Below, in pieces: positions 1 to 14,153 of a stretch of DNA of 64,000 nucleotides. The position numbers were made by a program, and so were the translations under genes. The stretch spans positions 102,718,542-102,782,541 of the forward strand of contig OV050032.1 in the NCBI GenBank assembly GCA_920105625.2. The letters run 5' to 3'. Each line of letters begins with the position of its first letter. Position 1 is the stretch's first letter. Under the pieces are notes generated by a model, which saw nothing but the letters and a program-made list of their open reading frames with translations, did not search any database and had not been told where the DNA came from. This DNA is from Clusia tigrina. Its lineage: Eukaryota; Arthropoda; Insecta; Diptera; Clusiidae.

Positions 1-3000
1 GTACGTCCTACACCTATCAAAGTTTGCAACATACAAATGCTTGTAACTTTTTACTGGAGCGTCATAAAACCTTGAAATTTTGTAACAATGAAGTACCCGA
101 GACTCTTGTCAATTTAAGCCATCGCTCAAAGCTATGCTACCCTAGAGTCCCAAATCAAACACTGATAAAACTTCAAATGGCCCTAACTTCTATATGGTAC
201 GTCCTACACCTATCAAAGTTTGCAACACACAAATGCTTGTAACTTTTTACTGGAGCGTCATAAAACCTTGAAATTTTGAAACAATAAAGTACTCGAGCCT
301 CTTGTCAATTTAAGCCATCGCTCAAAGCTATGCTACCCTAGAGTCCCAAATCAAACACTGATAAAACTTCAAATGGCCCTAACTTCTTTACGGTACGTCC
401 TACATCTATCAAAGTTTGCAACATACAAATGCTTGTAACTTTTTACTGGAGCGTCATAAAACCTTGAAATTTTGTAACAATGAAGTACCCGAGACTCTTG
501 TCCATTTAAGCCATCGCTCAAAGCTATGCTACCCTAGAGTCCCAAATCAAACACTGATAAAACTTCAAATGGCCCTAACTTCTTTACGGTACGTCCTACA
601 CCTATCAAAGTTTGCAACATACAAATGCTTGTAACTTTTTACTGGAGCGTCATAAAACCTTGAAATTTTGTAACAATGAAGTACCCGAGACTCTTGTCAA
701 TTTAAGCCATCGCTCAAAGCTATGCTACCCTAGAGTCCCAAATCAAACACTGATAAAACTTCAAATGGCCCTAACTTCTATATGGTACGTCCTACACATA
801 TCAAAGTTTGCAACACACAAATGCTTGTAACTTTTTACTGGAGCGTCATAAAACCTTGAAATTTTGAAACTATAAAGTACTCGAGCCTCTTGTCAATTTA
901 AGCCATCGCTCAAAGCTATGCTACCCTAGAGTCCCAAATCAAACACTGATAAAACTTCAAATGGCCCTAACTTATTTACGGTACGTCCTACACCTATCAA
1001 AGTTTGCAACATACAAATGCTTGTAACTTTTTACTGGAGCGTCATAAAACCTTGAAATTTTGTAACAATGAAGTACCCGAGACTCTTGTCAATTTAAGCC
1101 ATCGCTCAAAGCTATGCTACCCTAGAGTCCCAAATCAAACACTGATAAAACTTCAAATGGCCCTAACTTCTATATGGTACGTCCTACACCTATCAAAGTT
1201 TGCAACACACAAATGCTTGTAACTTTTTACTGGAGCGTCATAAAACCTTGAAATTTTGAAACAATAAAGTACTCGAGCCTCTTGTCAATTTAAGCCATCG
1301 CTCAAAGCTATGCTACCCTAGAGTCCCAAATCAAACACTGATAAAACTTCAAATGGCCCTAGCTTCTTTACGGTACGTCCTACACCTATCAAAGTTTGCA
1401 ACATACAAATGCTTGTAACTTTTTACTGGAGCGTCATAAAACCTTGAAATTTTGTAACAATGAGGTACCCGAGACTCTTGTCCATTTAAGCCATCGCTCA
1501 AAGCTATGCTACCCTAGAGTCCCAAATCAAAAACTGATAAAACTTCAAATGGCCGTAACTTCTATACGGTACGTCCTACACCTATCAAAGTTTGCAACAT
1601 ACAAATGCTTGTAACTTGTCACTGGAGCGTCATAAAACCTTGAAATTTTGTATCAATAAAGTACTCGAACCTCTTGTCAATTTAAGCCATCGCTCAAAGC
1701 TATGCTACCCTAGAGTCCCAAATCAAACACTGATAAAACTTCAAATGGCCCTAACTTCTATATGGTACGTCCTACACCTATCAAAGTTTGCAACACACAA
1801 ATGCTTGTAACTTTTTACTGGAGCGTCATAAAACCTTGAAATTTTGAAACTATAAAGTACTCGAGCCTCTTGTCAATTTAAGCCATCGCTCAAAGCTATG
1901 CTACCCTAGAGTCCCAAATCAAACACTGATAAAACTTCAAATGGCCCTAACTTCTTTACGGTACGTCCTACACCTATCAAAGTTTGCAACATACAAATGC
2001 TTGTAACTTTTTACTGGAGCGTCATAAAACCTTGAAATTTTGTAACAATGAAGTACCCGAGACTCTTGTCCATTTAAGCCATCGCTCAAAGCTATGCTAC
2101 CCTAGAGTCCCAAATCAAACACTGATAAAACTTCAAATGGCCCTAACTTCTTTACGGTACGTCCTACACCTATCAAAGTTTGCAACATACAAATGCTTGT
2201 AACTTTTTACTGGAGCGTCATAAAACCTTGAAATTTTATAACAATGAAGTACCCGAGACTCTTGTCAATTTAAGCCATCGCTCAAAGCTATGCTACCCTA
2301 GAGTCCCAAATCAAACACTGATAAAACTTCAAATGGCCCTAACTTCTATATGGTACGTCCTACACCTATCAAAGTTTGCAACACACAAATGCTTGTAACT
2401 TTTTACTGGAGCGTCATAAAACCTTGAAATTTTGTAACAATGAAGTACCCGAGACTCTTGTCAATTTAAGCCATCGCTCAAAGCTATGCTACCCTAGAGT
2501 CCCAAATCAAACACTGATAAAACTTCAAATGGCCCTAACTTCTATATGGTACGTCCTACACCTATCAAAGTTTGCAACACACAAATGCTTGTAACTTTTT
2601 ACTGGAGCGTCATAAAACCTTGAAATTTTGAAACAATAAAGTACTCGAGCCTCTTGCCCATTTAAGCCATCGCTCAAAGCTATGCTACCCTAGAGTCCCA
2701 AATCAAACACTGATAAAACATCAAATGGCCCTAACTTCTTTACGGTACGTCCTACACCTATCAAAGTTTGCAACATACAAATGCTTGTAACTTTTTACTG
2801 GAGCGTCATAAAACCTCGAAATTTTGTAACAATGAAGTACCCGAGACTCTTGTCAATTTAAGCCATCGCTCAAAGCTATGCTACCCTAGAGTCCCAAATC
2901 AAACACTGATAAAACTTCAAATGGCCCTAACTTCTATATGGTACGTCCTACACCTATCAAAGTTTGCAACACACAAATGCTTGTAACTTTTTACTGGAGC

Positions 3001-6000
3001 GTCATAAAACCTTGAAATTTTGAAACAATAAAGTACTCGAGCCTCTTGTCCATTTAAGCCATCGCTCAAAGCTATGCTACCCTAGAGTCCCAAATCAAAC
3101 ACTGATAAAACTTCAAATGGCCCTAACTTCTATATGGTACGTCCTACACCTATCATAGTTTGCAACACACAAATGCTTGTAACTTTTTACTGGAGCGTCA
3201 TAAAACCTTGAAATTTTGAAACAATAAAGTACTCGAGCCTCTTGTCCATTTAAGCCATCGCTCAAAGCTATGCTACCCTAGAGTCCCAAATCAAACACTG
3301 ATAAAACTTCAAATGGCCCTAACTTCTTTACGGTACGTCCTACACCTATCAAAGTTTGCAACATACAAATGCTTGTAACTTTTTACTGTAGCGTCATAAA
3401 ACCTTGAAATTTTGTAACAATGAAGTACCCGAGACTCTTGTCAATTTAAGCCATCGCTCAAAGCTATGCTACCCTAGAGTCCCAATTCAAACACTGATAA
3501 AACTTCAAATGGCCCTAACTTCTTTACGGTACGTCCTACACCTATCAAAGTTTGCAACATACAAATGCTTGTAACTTTTTACTGGAGCGTCATAAAACCT
3601 TGAAATTTTGTAACAATGAAGTACCCGAGACTCTTGTCAATTTAAGCCATCGCTCAAATCTATGCTACCCTAGAGTCCCAAATCAAACACTGATATAACT
3701 TCAAATGGCCCTAACTTCTATATGGTACGTCCTACACCTATCAAAGTTTGCAACACACAAATGCTTGTAACTTTTTACTGGAGCGTCATAAAACCTTGAA
3801 ATTTTGAAACAATAAAGTACTCGAGCCTCTTGTCCATTTAAGCCATCGCTCAAAGCTATGCTACCCTAGAGTCCCAAATCAAACACTGATAAAACTTCAA
3901 ATGGCCCTAACTTCTTTACGGTACGTCCTACACCTATCAAAGTTTGCAACATACAAATGCTTGTAACTTTTTACTGGAGCGTCATAAAACCTTGAAATTT
4001 TGTAACAATGAAGTACCCGAGACTCTTGTCAATTTAAGCCATCGCTCAAAGCTATGCTACCCTAGAGTCCCAAATCAAACACTGATAAAACTTCAAATGG
4101 CCCTAACTTCTATATGGTACGTCCTACACCTATCAAAGTTTGCAACACACAAATGCTTGTAACTTTTTACTGGAGCGTCATAAAACCTTGAAATTTTGAA
4201 ACAATAAAGTACTCGAGCCTCTTGTCCATTTAAGCCATCGCTCAAAGCTATGCTACCCTAGAGTCCCAAATCAAACACTGATAAAACTTCAAATGGCCCT
4301 AACTTCTATATGGTACGTCCTACACCTATCAAAGTTTGCAACACACAAATGCTTGTAACTTTTTACTGGAGCGTCATAAAACCTTGAAATTTTGAAACAA
4401 TAAAGTACTCGAGCCTCTTGTCCATTTAAGCCATCGCTCAAAGCTATGCTACCCTAGAGTCCCAAATCAAACACTGATAAAACTTCAAATGGCCCTAACT
4501 TCTATATGGTACGTCCTACACCTATCAAAGTTTGCAACACACAAATGCTTGTAACTTTTTACTGGAGCGTCATAAAACCTTGAAATTTTGAAACAATAAA
4601 GTACCCGAGCCTCTTGTCAATTTAAGCCATCGCTCAAAGCTATGCTACCCTAGAGTCCCAATTCAAACACTGATAAAACTTCAAATGGCCCTAACTTCTT
4701 TACGGTACGTCCTACACCTATCAAAGTTTGCAACACACAAATGCTTGTAACTTTTTACTGGAGCGTCATAAAACCTTGAAATTTTGAAACAATAAAGTAC
4801 CCGAGCCTCTTGTCAATTTAAGCCATCGCTCAAAGCTATGCTACCCTAGAGTCCCAAATCAAACACTGATAAAACTTCAAATGGCCCTAACTTCTTTACG
4901 GTACGTCCTACACCTATCAAAGTTTGCAACATACAAATGCTTGTAACTTTTTACTGGAGCGTCATAAAACCTTGAAATTTTGTAACAATGAAGTACCTGA
5001 GACTTTTGTCAATTTAAGCCATCGCTCAAAGCTATGCTACCCTAGAGTCCCAAATCAAACACTGATAAAACTTCAAATGGCCCTAACTTCTTTACGGTAC
5101 GTCCTACACCTATCAAAGTTTGCAACATACAAATGCTTGTAAGTTTTTACTGGAGCGTCATAAAACCTTGAAATTTTGTAACAATGAAGTACCCGAGACT
5201 CTTGTCAATTTAAGCCATCGCTCAAAGCTATGCTACCCTAGAGTCCCAAATCAAACACTGATAAAACTTCAAATGGCCCTAACTTCTATATGGTACGTCC
5301 TACACCTATCAAAGTTTGCAACACACAAATGCTTGTAACTTTTTACTGGAGCGTCATAAAACCTTGAAATTTTGTAACAATGAAGTACCCGAGACTCTTG
5401 TCAATTTAAGCCATCGCTCAAATCTATGCTACCCTAGAGTCCCAAATCAAACACTGATATAACTTCAAATGGCCCTAACTTCTATATGGTACGTCCTACA
5501 CCTATCAAAGTTTGCAACACACAAATGCTTGTAACTTTTTACTGGAGCGTCATAAAACCTTGAAATTTTGAAACAATAAAGTACTCGAGCCTCTTGTCCA
5601 TTTAAGCCATCGCTCAAAGCTATGCTACCCTAGAGTCCCAAATCAAACACTGATAAAACTTCAAATGGCCCTAACTTCTTTACGGTACGTCCTACACCTA
5701 TCAAAGTTTGCAACATACAAATGCTTGTAACTTTTTACTGGAGCGTCATAAAACCTTGAAATTTTGTAACAATGAAGTACCCGAGACTCTTGTCAATTTA
5801 AGCCATCGCTCAAAGCTATGCTACCCTAGAGTCCCAAATCAAACACTGATAAAACTTCAAATGGCCCTAACTTCTATATGGTACGTCCTACACCTATCAA
5901 AGTTTGCAACACACAAATGCTTGTAACTTTTTACTGGAGCGTCATAAAACCTTGAAATTTTGAAACAATAAAGTACTCGAGCCTCTTGTCCATTTAAGCC

Positions 6001-6491
6001 ATCGCTCAAAGCTATGCTACCCTAGAGTCCCAAATCAAACACTGATAAAACTTCAAATGGCCCTAACTTCTATATGGTACGTCCTACACCTATCAAAGTT
6101 TGCAACACACAAATGCTTGTAACTTTTTACTGGAGCGTCATAAAACCTTGAAATTTTGAAACAATAAAGTACACGAGCCTCTTGTCCATTTAAGCCATCG
6201 CTCAAAGCTATGCTACCCTAGAGTCCCAAATCAAACACTGATAAAACTTCAAATGGCCCTAACTTCTATATGGTACGTCCTACACCTATCAAAGTTTGCA
6301 ACACACAAATGCTTGTAACTTTTTATTGGAGCGTCATAAAACCTTGAAATTTTGAAACAATAAAGTACCCGAGCCTCTTGTCAATTTAAGCCATCGCTCA
6401 AAGCTATGCTACCCTAGAGTCCCAAATCAAACACTGATAAAACTTCAAATGGCCCTAACTTCTTTACGGTACGTCCTACACCTATCAAAGT

Positions 6492-9400
6492 TTGCAACAT
6501 ACAAATGCTTGTAACTTTTTACTGGAGCGTCATAAAACCTTGAAATTTTGTAACAATGAAGTACCTGAGACTTTTGTCAATTTAAGCCATCGCTCAAAGC
6601 TATGCTACCCTAGAGTCCCAAATCAAACACTGATAAAACTTCAAATGGCCCTAACTTCTTTACGGTACGTCCTACACCTATCAAAGTTTGCAACATACAA
6701 ATGCTTGTAACTTTTTACTGGAGCGTCATAAAACCTTGAAATTTTGTAACAATGAAGTACCCGAGACTCTTGTCAATTTAAGCCATCGCTCAAAGCTATG
6801 CTACCCTAGAGTCCCAAATCAAACACTGATAAAACTTCAAATGGCCCTAACTTCTATATGGTACGTCCTACACCTATCAAAGTTTGCAACACACAAATGC
6901 TTGTAACTTTTTACTGGAGCGTCATAAAACCTTGAAATTTTGAAACAATAAAGTACTCGAGCCTCTTGTCAATTTAAGCCATCGCTCAAAGCTATGCTAC
7001 CCTAGAGTCCCAAATCAAACACTGATAAAACTTCAAATGGCCCTAACTTCTTTACGGTACGTCCTACACCTATCAAAGTTTGCAACATACAAATGCTTGT
7101 AACTTTTACTGGAGCGTCATAAAACCTTGAAATTTTGTAACAATGAAGTACCCGAGACTCTTGTCCATTTAAGCCATCGCTCAAAGCTATGCTACCCTAG
7201 AGTCCCAAATCAAACACTGATAAAACTTCAAATGGCCCTAACTTCTTTACGGTACGTCCTACACCTATCAAAGTTTGCAACATACAAATGCTTGTAACTT
7301 TTTACTGGAGCGTCATAAAACCTTGAAATTTTGTAACAATGAAGTACCCGAGACTCTTGTCAATTTAAGCCATCGCTCAAAGCTATGCTACCCTAGAGTC
7401 CCAAATCAAACACTGATAAAACTTCAAATGGCCCTAACTTCTATATGGTACGTCCTACACCTATCAAAGTTTGCAACACACAAATGCTTGTAACTTTTTA
7501 CTGGAGCGTCATAAAACCTTGAAATTTTGTAACAATGAAGTACCCGAGACTCTTGTCAATTTAAGCCATCGCTCAAATCTATGCTACCCTAGAGTCCCAA
7601 ATCAAACACTGATATAACTTCAAATGGCCCTAACTTCTATATGGTACGTCCTACACCTATCAAAGTTTGCAACACACAAATGCTTGTAACTTTTTACTGG
7701 AGCGTCATAAAACCTTGAAATTTTGAAACAATAAAGTACTCGAGCCTCTTGTCCATTTAAGCCATCGCTCAAAGCTATGCTACCCTAGAGTCCCAAATCA
7801 AACACTGATAAAACTTCAAATGGCCCTAACTTCTTTACGGTACGTCCTACACCTATCAAAGTTTGCAACATACAAATGCTTGTAACTTTTTACTGGAGCG
7901 TCATAAAACCTTGAAATTTTGTAACAATGAAGTACCCGAGACTCTTGTCAATTTAAGCCATCGCTCAAAGCTATGCTACCCTAGAGTCCCAAATCAAACA
8001 CTGATAAAACTTCAAATGGCCCTAACTTCTATATGGTACGTCCTACACCTATCAAAGTTTGCAACACACAAATGCTTGTAACTTTTTACTGGAGCGTCAT
8101 AAAACCTTGAAATTTTGAAACAATAAAGTACTCGAGCCTCTTGTCCATTTAAGCCATCGCTCAAAGCTATGCTACCCTAGAGTCCCAAATCAAACACTGA
8201 TAAAACTTCAAATGGCCCTAACTTCTATATGGTACGTCCTACACCTATCATAGTTTGCAACACACAAATGCTTGTAACTTTTTACTGGAGCGTCATAAAA
8301 CCTTGAAATTTTGAAACAATAAAGTACTCGAGCCTCTTGTCCATTTAAGCCATCGCTCAAAGCTATGCTACCCTAGAGTCCCAAATCAAACACTGATAAA
8401 ACTTCAAATGGCCCTAACTTCTTTACGGTACGTCCTACACCTATCAAAGTTTGCAACATACAAATGCTTGTAACTTTTTACTGTAGCGTCATAAAACCTT
8501 GAAATTTTGTAACAATGAAGTACCCGAGACTCTTGTCAATTTAAGCCATCGCTCAAAGCTATGCTACCCTAGAGTCCCAATTCAAACACTGATAAAACTT
8601 CAAATGGCCCTAACTTCTTTACGGTACGTCCTACACCTATCAAAGTTTGCAACATACAAATGCTTGTAACTTTTTACTGGAGCGTCATAAAACCTTGAAA
8701 TTTTGTAACAATGAAGTACCTGAGACTTTTGTCAATTTAAGCCATCGCTCAAAGCTATGCTACCCTAGAGTCCCAAATCAAACACTGATAAAACTTCAAA
8801 TGGCCCTAACTTCTTTACGGTACGTCCTACACCTATCAAAGTTTGCAACATACAAATGCTTGTAACTTTTTACTGGAGCGTCATAAAACCTTGAAATTTT
8901 GTAACAATGAAGTACCCGAGACTCTTGTCAATTTAAGCCATCGCTCAAAGCTATGCTACCCTAGAGTCCCAAATCAAACACTGATAAAACTTCAAATGGC
9001 CCTAACTTCTATATGGTACGTCCTACACCTATCAAAGTTTGCAACACACAAATGCTTGTAACTTTTTACTGGAGCGTCATAAAACCTTGAAATTTTGAAA
9101 CAATAAAGTACTCGAGCCTCTTGTCAATTTAAGCCATCGCTCAAAGCTATGCTACCCTAGAGTCCCAAATCAAACACTGATAAAACTTCAAATGGCCCTA
9201 ACTTCTTTACGGTACGTCCTACACCTATCAAAGTTTGCAACATACAAATGCTTGTAACTTTTACTGGAGCGTCATAAAACCTTGAAATTTTGTAACAATG
9301 AAGTACCAGAGACTCTTGTCCATTTAAGCCATCGCTCAAAGCTATGCTACCCTAGAGTCCCAAATCAAACACTGATAAAACTTCAAATGGCCCTAACTTC

Positions 9401-10801
9401 TTTACGGTACGTCCTACACCTATCAAAGTTTGCAACATACAAATGCTTGTAACTTTTTACTGGAGCGTCATAAAACCTTGAAATTTTGTAACAATGAAGT
9501 ACCCGAGACTCTTGTCAATTTAAGCCATCGCTCAAAGCTATGCTACCCTAGAGTCCCAAATCAAACACTGATAAAACTTCAAATGGCCCTAACTTCTATA
9601 TGGTACGTCCTACACCTATCAAAGTTTGCAACACACAAATGCTTGTAACTTTTTACTGGAGCGTCATAAAACCTTGAAATTTTGTAACAATGAAGTACCC
9701 GAGACTCTTGTCAATTTAAGCCATCGCTCAAATCTATGCTACCCTAGAGTCCCAAATCAAACACTGATATAACTTCAAATGGCCCTAACTTCTATATGGT
9801 ACGTCCTACAACTATCAAAGTTTGCAACACACAAATGCTTGTAACTTTTTACTGGAGCGTCATAAAACCTTGAAATTTTGAAACAATAAAGTACTCGAGC
9901 CTCTTGTCCATTTAAGCCATCGCTCAAAGCTATGCTACCCTAGAGTCCCAAATCAAACACTGATAAAACTTCAAATGGCCCTAACTTCTTTACGGTACGT
10001 CCTACACCTATCAAAGTTTGCAACATACAAATGCTTGTAACTTTTTACTGGAGCGTCATAAAACCTTGAAATTTTGTAACAATGAAGTACCCGAGACTCT
10101 TGTCAATTTAAGCCATCGCTCAAAGCTATGCTACCCTAGAGTCCCAAATCAAACACTGATAAAACTTCAAATGGCCCTAACTTCTATATGGTACGTCCTA
10201 CACCTATCAAAGTTTGCAACACACAAATGCTTGTAACTTTTTACTGGAGCGTCATAAAACCTTGAAATTTTGAAACAATAAAGTACTCGAGCCTCTTGTC
10301 CATTTAAGCCATCGCTCAAAGCTATGCTACCCTAGAGTCCCAAATCAAACACTGATAAAACTTCAAATGGCCCTAACTTCTATATGGTACGTCCTACACC
10401 TATCAAAGTTTGCAACACACAAATGCTTGTAACTTTTTACTGGAGCGTCATAAAACCTTGAAATTTTGAAACAATAAAGTACTCGAGCCTCTTGTCCATT
10501 TAAGCCATCGCTCAAAGCTATGCTACCCTAGAGTCCCAAATCAAACACTGATAAAACTTCAAATGGCCCTAACTTCTATATGGTACGTCCTACACCTATC
10601 AAAGTTTGCAACACACAAATGCTTGTAACTTTTTACTGGAGCGTCATAAAACCTTGAAATTTTGAAACAATAAAGTACCCGAGCCTCTTGTCAATTTAAG
10701 CCATCGCTCAAAGCTATGCTACCCTAGAGTCCCAAATCAAACACTGATAAAACTTCAAATGGCCCTAACTTCTTTACGGTACGTCCTACACCTATCAAAG
10801 T
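6492..10801 (+). repeat. 11-monomer higher-order unit, two tandem copies
   Basis: Copy 1 (6492-8646) and copy 2 (8647-10801) align at an offset of 2155 bp, which is eleven monomers minus one base. Shared private variants are the A unit with gtacctgagacttttgtc at the start, a monomer with four instead of five T in the aactttttact motif (near 7103 and 9258), and ctcaaatctatg with gatataac (near 7576 and 9731). A shorter eight-monomer relative sits at 4924-6491. Copies differ at a few sites, for example tatcatag at 8249 only. Boundaries are approximate. Confidence 0.85.
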
Positions 10802-11389
10802 TTGCAACATGCAAATGCTTGTAACTTTTTACTGGAGCGTCATAAAACCTTGAAATTTTGTAACAATGAAGTACCCGAGACTCTTGTCCATTTAAGCCAT
10901 CGCTCAAAGCTATGCTACCCTAGAGTCCCAAATCAAACACTGATAAAACTTCAAATGGCCCTAACTTCTTTACGGTACGTCCTACACCTATCAAAGTTTG
11001 CAACATACAAATGCTTGTAACTTTTTACTGGAGCGTCATAAAACCTTGAAATTTTGTAACAATGAAGTACCCGAGACTCTTGTCAATTTAAGCCATCGCT
11101 CAAAGCTATGCTACCCTAGAGTCCCAAATCAAACACTGATAAAACTTCAAATGGCCCTAACTTCTATATGGTACGTCCTACACCTATCAAAGTTTGCAAC
11201 ACACAAATGCTTGTAACTTTTTACTGGAGCGTCATAAAACCTTGAAATTTTGAAACAATAAAGTACTCGAGCCTCTTGTCAATTTAAGCCATCGCTCAAA
11301 GCTATGCTACCCTAGAGTCCCAAATCAAACACTGATAAAACTTCAAATGGCCCTAACTTCTTTACGGTACGTCCTACACCTATCAAAGT

Positions 11390-14153
11390 TTGCAACATAC
11401 AAATGCTTGTAACTTTTTACTGGAGCGTCATAAAACCTTGAAATTTTGTAACAATGAAGTACCCGAGACTCTTGTCCATTTAAGCCATCGCTCAAAGCTA
11501 TGCTACCCTAGAGTCCCAAATCAAACACTGATAAAACTTCAAATGGCCCTAACTTCTTTACGGTACGTCCTACACCTATCAAAGTTTGCAACATACAAAT
11601 GCTTGTAACTTTTTACTGGAGCGTCATAAAACCTTGAAATTTTGTAACAATGAAGTACCCGAGACTCTTGTCAATTTAAGCCATCGCTCAAAGCTATGCT
11701 ACCCTAGAGTCCCAAATCAAACACTGATAAAACTTCAAATGGCCCTAACTTCTATATGGTACGTCCTACACCTATCAAAGTTTGCAACACACAAATGCTT
11801 GTAACTTTTTACTGGAGCGTCATAAAACCTTGAAATTTTGTAACAATGAAGTACCCGAGACTCTTGTCAATTTAAGCCATCGCTCAAATCTATGCTACCC
11901 TAGAGTCCCAAATCAAACACTGATAAAACTTCAAATGGCCCTAACTTCTATATGGTATGTCCTACACCTATCAAAGTTTGCAACACACAAATGCTTGTAA
12001 CTTTTTACTGGAGCGTCATAAAACCTTGAAATTTTGAAACAATAAAGTACTCGAGCCTCTTGTCCATTTAAGCCATCGCTCAAAGCTATGCTACCCTAGA
12101 GTCCCAAATCAAACACTGATAAAACTTCAAATGGCCCTAACTTCTTTACGGTACGTCCTACACCTATCAAAGTTTGCAACATACAAATGCTTGTAACTTT
12201 TTACTGGAGCGTCATAAAACCTTGAAATTTTGTAACAATGAAGTACCCGAGACTCTTGTCAATTTAAGCCATCGCTCAAAGCTATGCTACCCTAGAGTCC
12301 CAAATCAAACACTGATAAAACTTCAAATGGCCCTAACTTCTATTTGGTACGTCCTACACCTATCAAAGTTTGCAACACACAAATGCTTGTAACTTTTTAC
12401 TGGAGCGTCATAAAACCTTGAAATTTTGAAACAATAAAGTACTCGAGCCTCTTGTCCATTTAAGCCATCGCTCAAAGCTATGCTACCCTAGAGTCCCAAA
12501 TCAAACACTGATAAAACTTCAAATGGCCCTAACTTCTATATGGTACGTCCTACACCTATCAAAGTTTGCAACATACAAATGCTTGTAACTTTTTACTGGA
12601 GCGTCATAAAACCTTGAAATTTTGTAACAATGAAGTACCCGAGACTCTTGTCCATTTAAGCCATCGCTCAAAGCTATGCTACCCTAGAGTCCCAAATCAA
12701 ACACTGATAAAACTTCAAATGGCCCTAACTTCTTTACGGTACGTCCTACACCTATCAAAGTTTGCAACATACAAATGCTTGTAACTTTTTACTGGAGCGT
12801 CATAAAACCTTGAAATTTTGTAACAATGAAGTACCCGAGACTCTTGTCAATTTAAGCCATCGCTCAAAGCTATGCTACCCTAGAGTCCCAAATCAAACAC
12901 TGATAAAACTTCAAATGGCCCTAACTTCTATATGGTACGTCCTACACCTATCAAAGTTTGCAACACACAAATGCTTGTAACTTTTTACTGGAGCGTCATA
13001 AAACCTTGAAATTTTGAAACAATAAAGTACTCGAGCCTCTTGTCAATTTAAGCCATCGCTCAAAGCTATGCTACCCTAGAGTCCCAAATCAAACACTGAT
13101 AAAACTTCAAATGGCCCTAACTTCTTTACGGTACGTCCTACACCTATCAAAGTTTGCAACATACAAATGCTTGTAACTTTTTACTGGAGCGTCATAAAAC
13201 CTTGAAATTTTGTAACAATGAAGTACCCGAGACTCTTGTCCATTTAAGCCATCGCTCAAAGCTATGCTACCCTAGAGTCCCAAATCAAACACTGATAAAA
13301 CTTCAAATGGCCCTAACTTCTTTACGGTACGTCCTACACCTAACAAAGTTTGCAACATACAAATGCTTGTAACTTTTTACTGGACCGTCATAAAACCTTG
13401 AAATTTTGTAACAATGAAGTACCCGAGACTCTTGTCAATTTAAGCCATCGCTCAAAGCTATGCTACCCTAGAGTCCCAAATCAAACACTGATAAAACTTC
13501 AAATGGCCCTAACTTCTATATGGTACGTCCTACACCTATCAAAGTTTGCAACACACAAATGCTTGTAACTTTTTACTGGAGCGTCATAAAACCTTGAAAT
13601 TTTGTAACAATGAAGTACCCGAGACTCTTGTCAATTTAAGCCATCGCTCAAATCTATGCTACCCTAGAGTCCCAAATCAAACACTGATAAAACTTCAAAT
13701 GGCCCTAACTTCTATATGGTACGTCCTACACCTATCAAAGTTTGCAACACACAAATGCTTGTAACTTTTTACTGGAGCGTCATAAAACCTTGAAATTTTG
13801 AAACAATAAAGTACTCGAGCCTCTTGTCCAATTAAGCCATCGCTCAAAGCTATGTTACCCTAGAGTCCCAAATCAAACACTGATAAAACTTCAAATGGCC
13901 CTAACTTCTTTACGGTACGTCCTACACCTATCAAAGTTTGCAACATACAAATGCTTGTAACTTTTTACTGGAGCGTCATAAAACCTTGAAATTTTGTAAC
14001 AATGAAGTACCCGAGACTCTTGTCAATTTAAGCCATCGCTCAAAGCTATGCTACCCTAGAGTCCCAAATCAAACACTGATAAAACTTCAAATGGCCCTAA
14101 CTTCTATATGGTACGTCCTACACCTATCAAAGTTTGCAACACACAAATGCTTG
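11390..14153 (+). repeat. 9-monomer higher-order duplication
   Basis: Four successive A-type units at 11390, 11586, 11782 and 12174 recur at 13154, 13350, 13546 and 13938. The offset is 1764 bp (nine monomers). The pair at 11782 and 13546 shares the private variant ctcaaatctatg without gatataac. The match fades after about 12.4 kb in the first copy, so the exact edges are uncertain. Confidence 0.7.

Noticed and set aside
7002..9339. Two 60-codon minus-strand frames at 7002-7184 and 9157-9339
   Set aside because: They arise only because a one-base deletion in a T run links frames across a monomer. Both belong to the duplicated 11-mer block.
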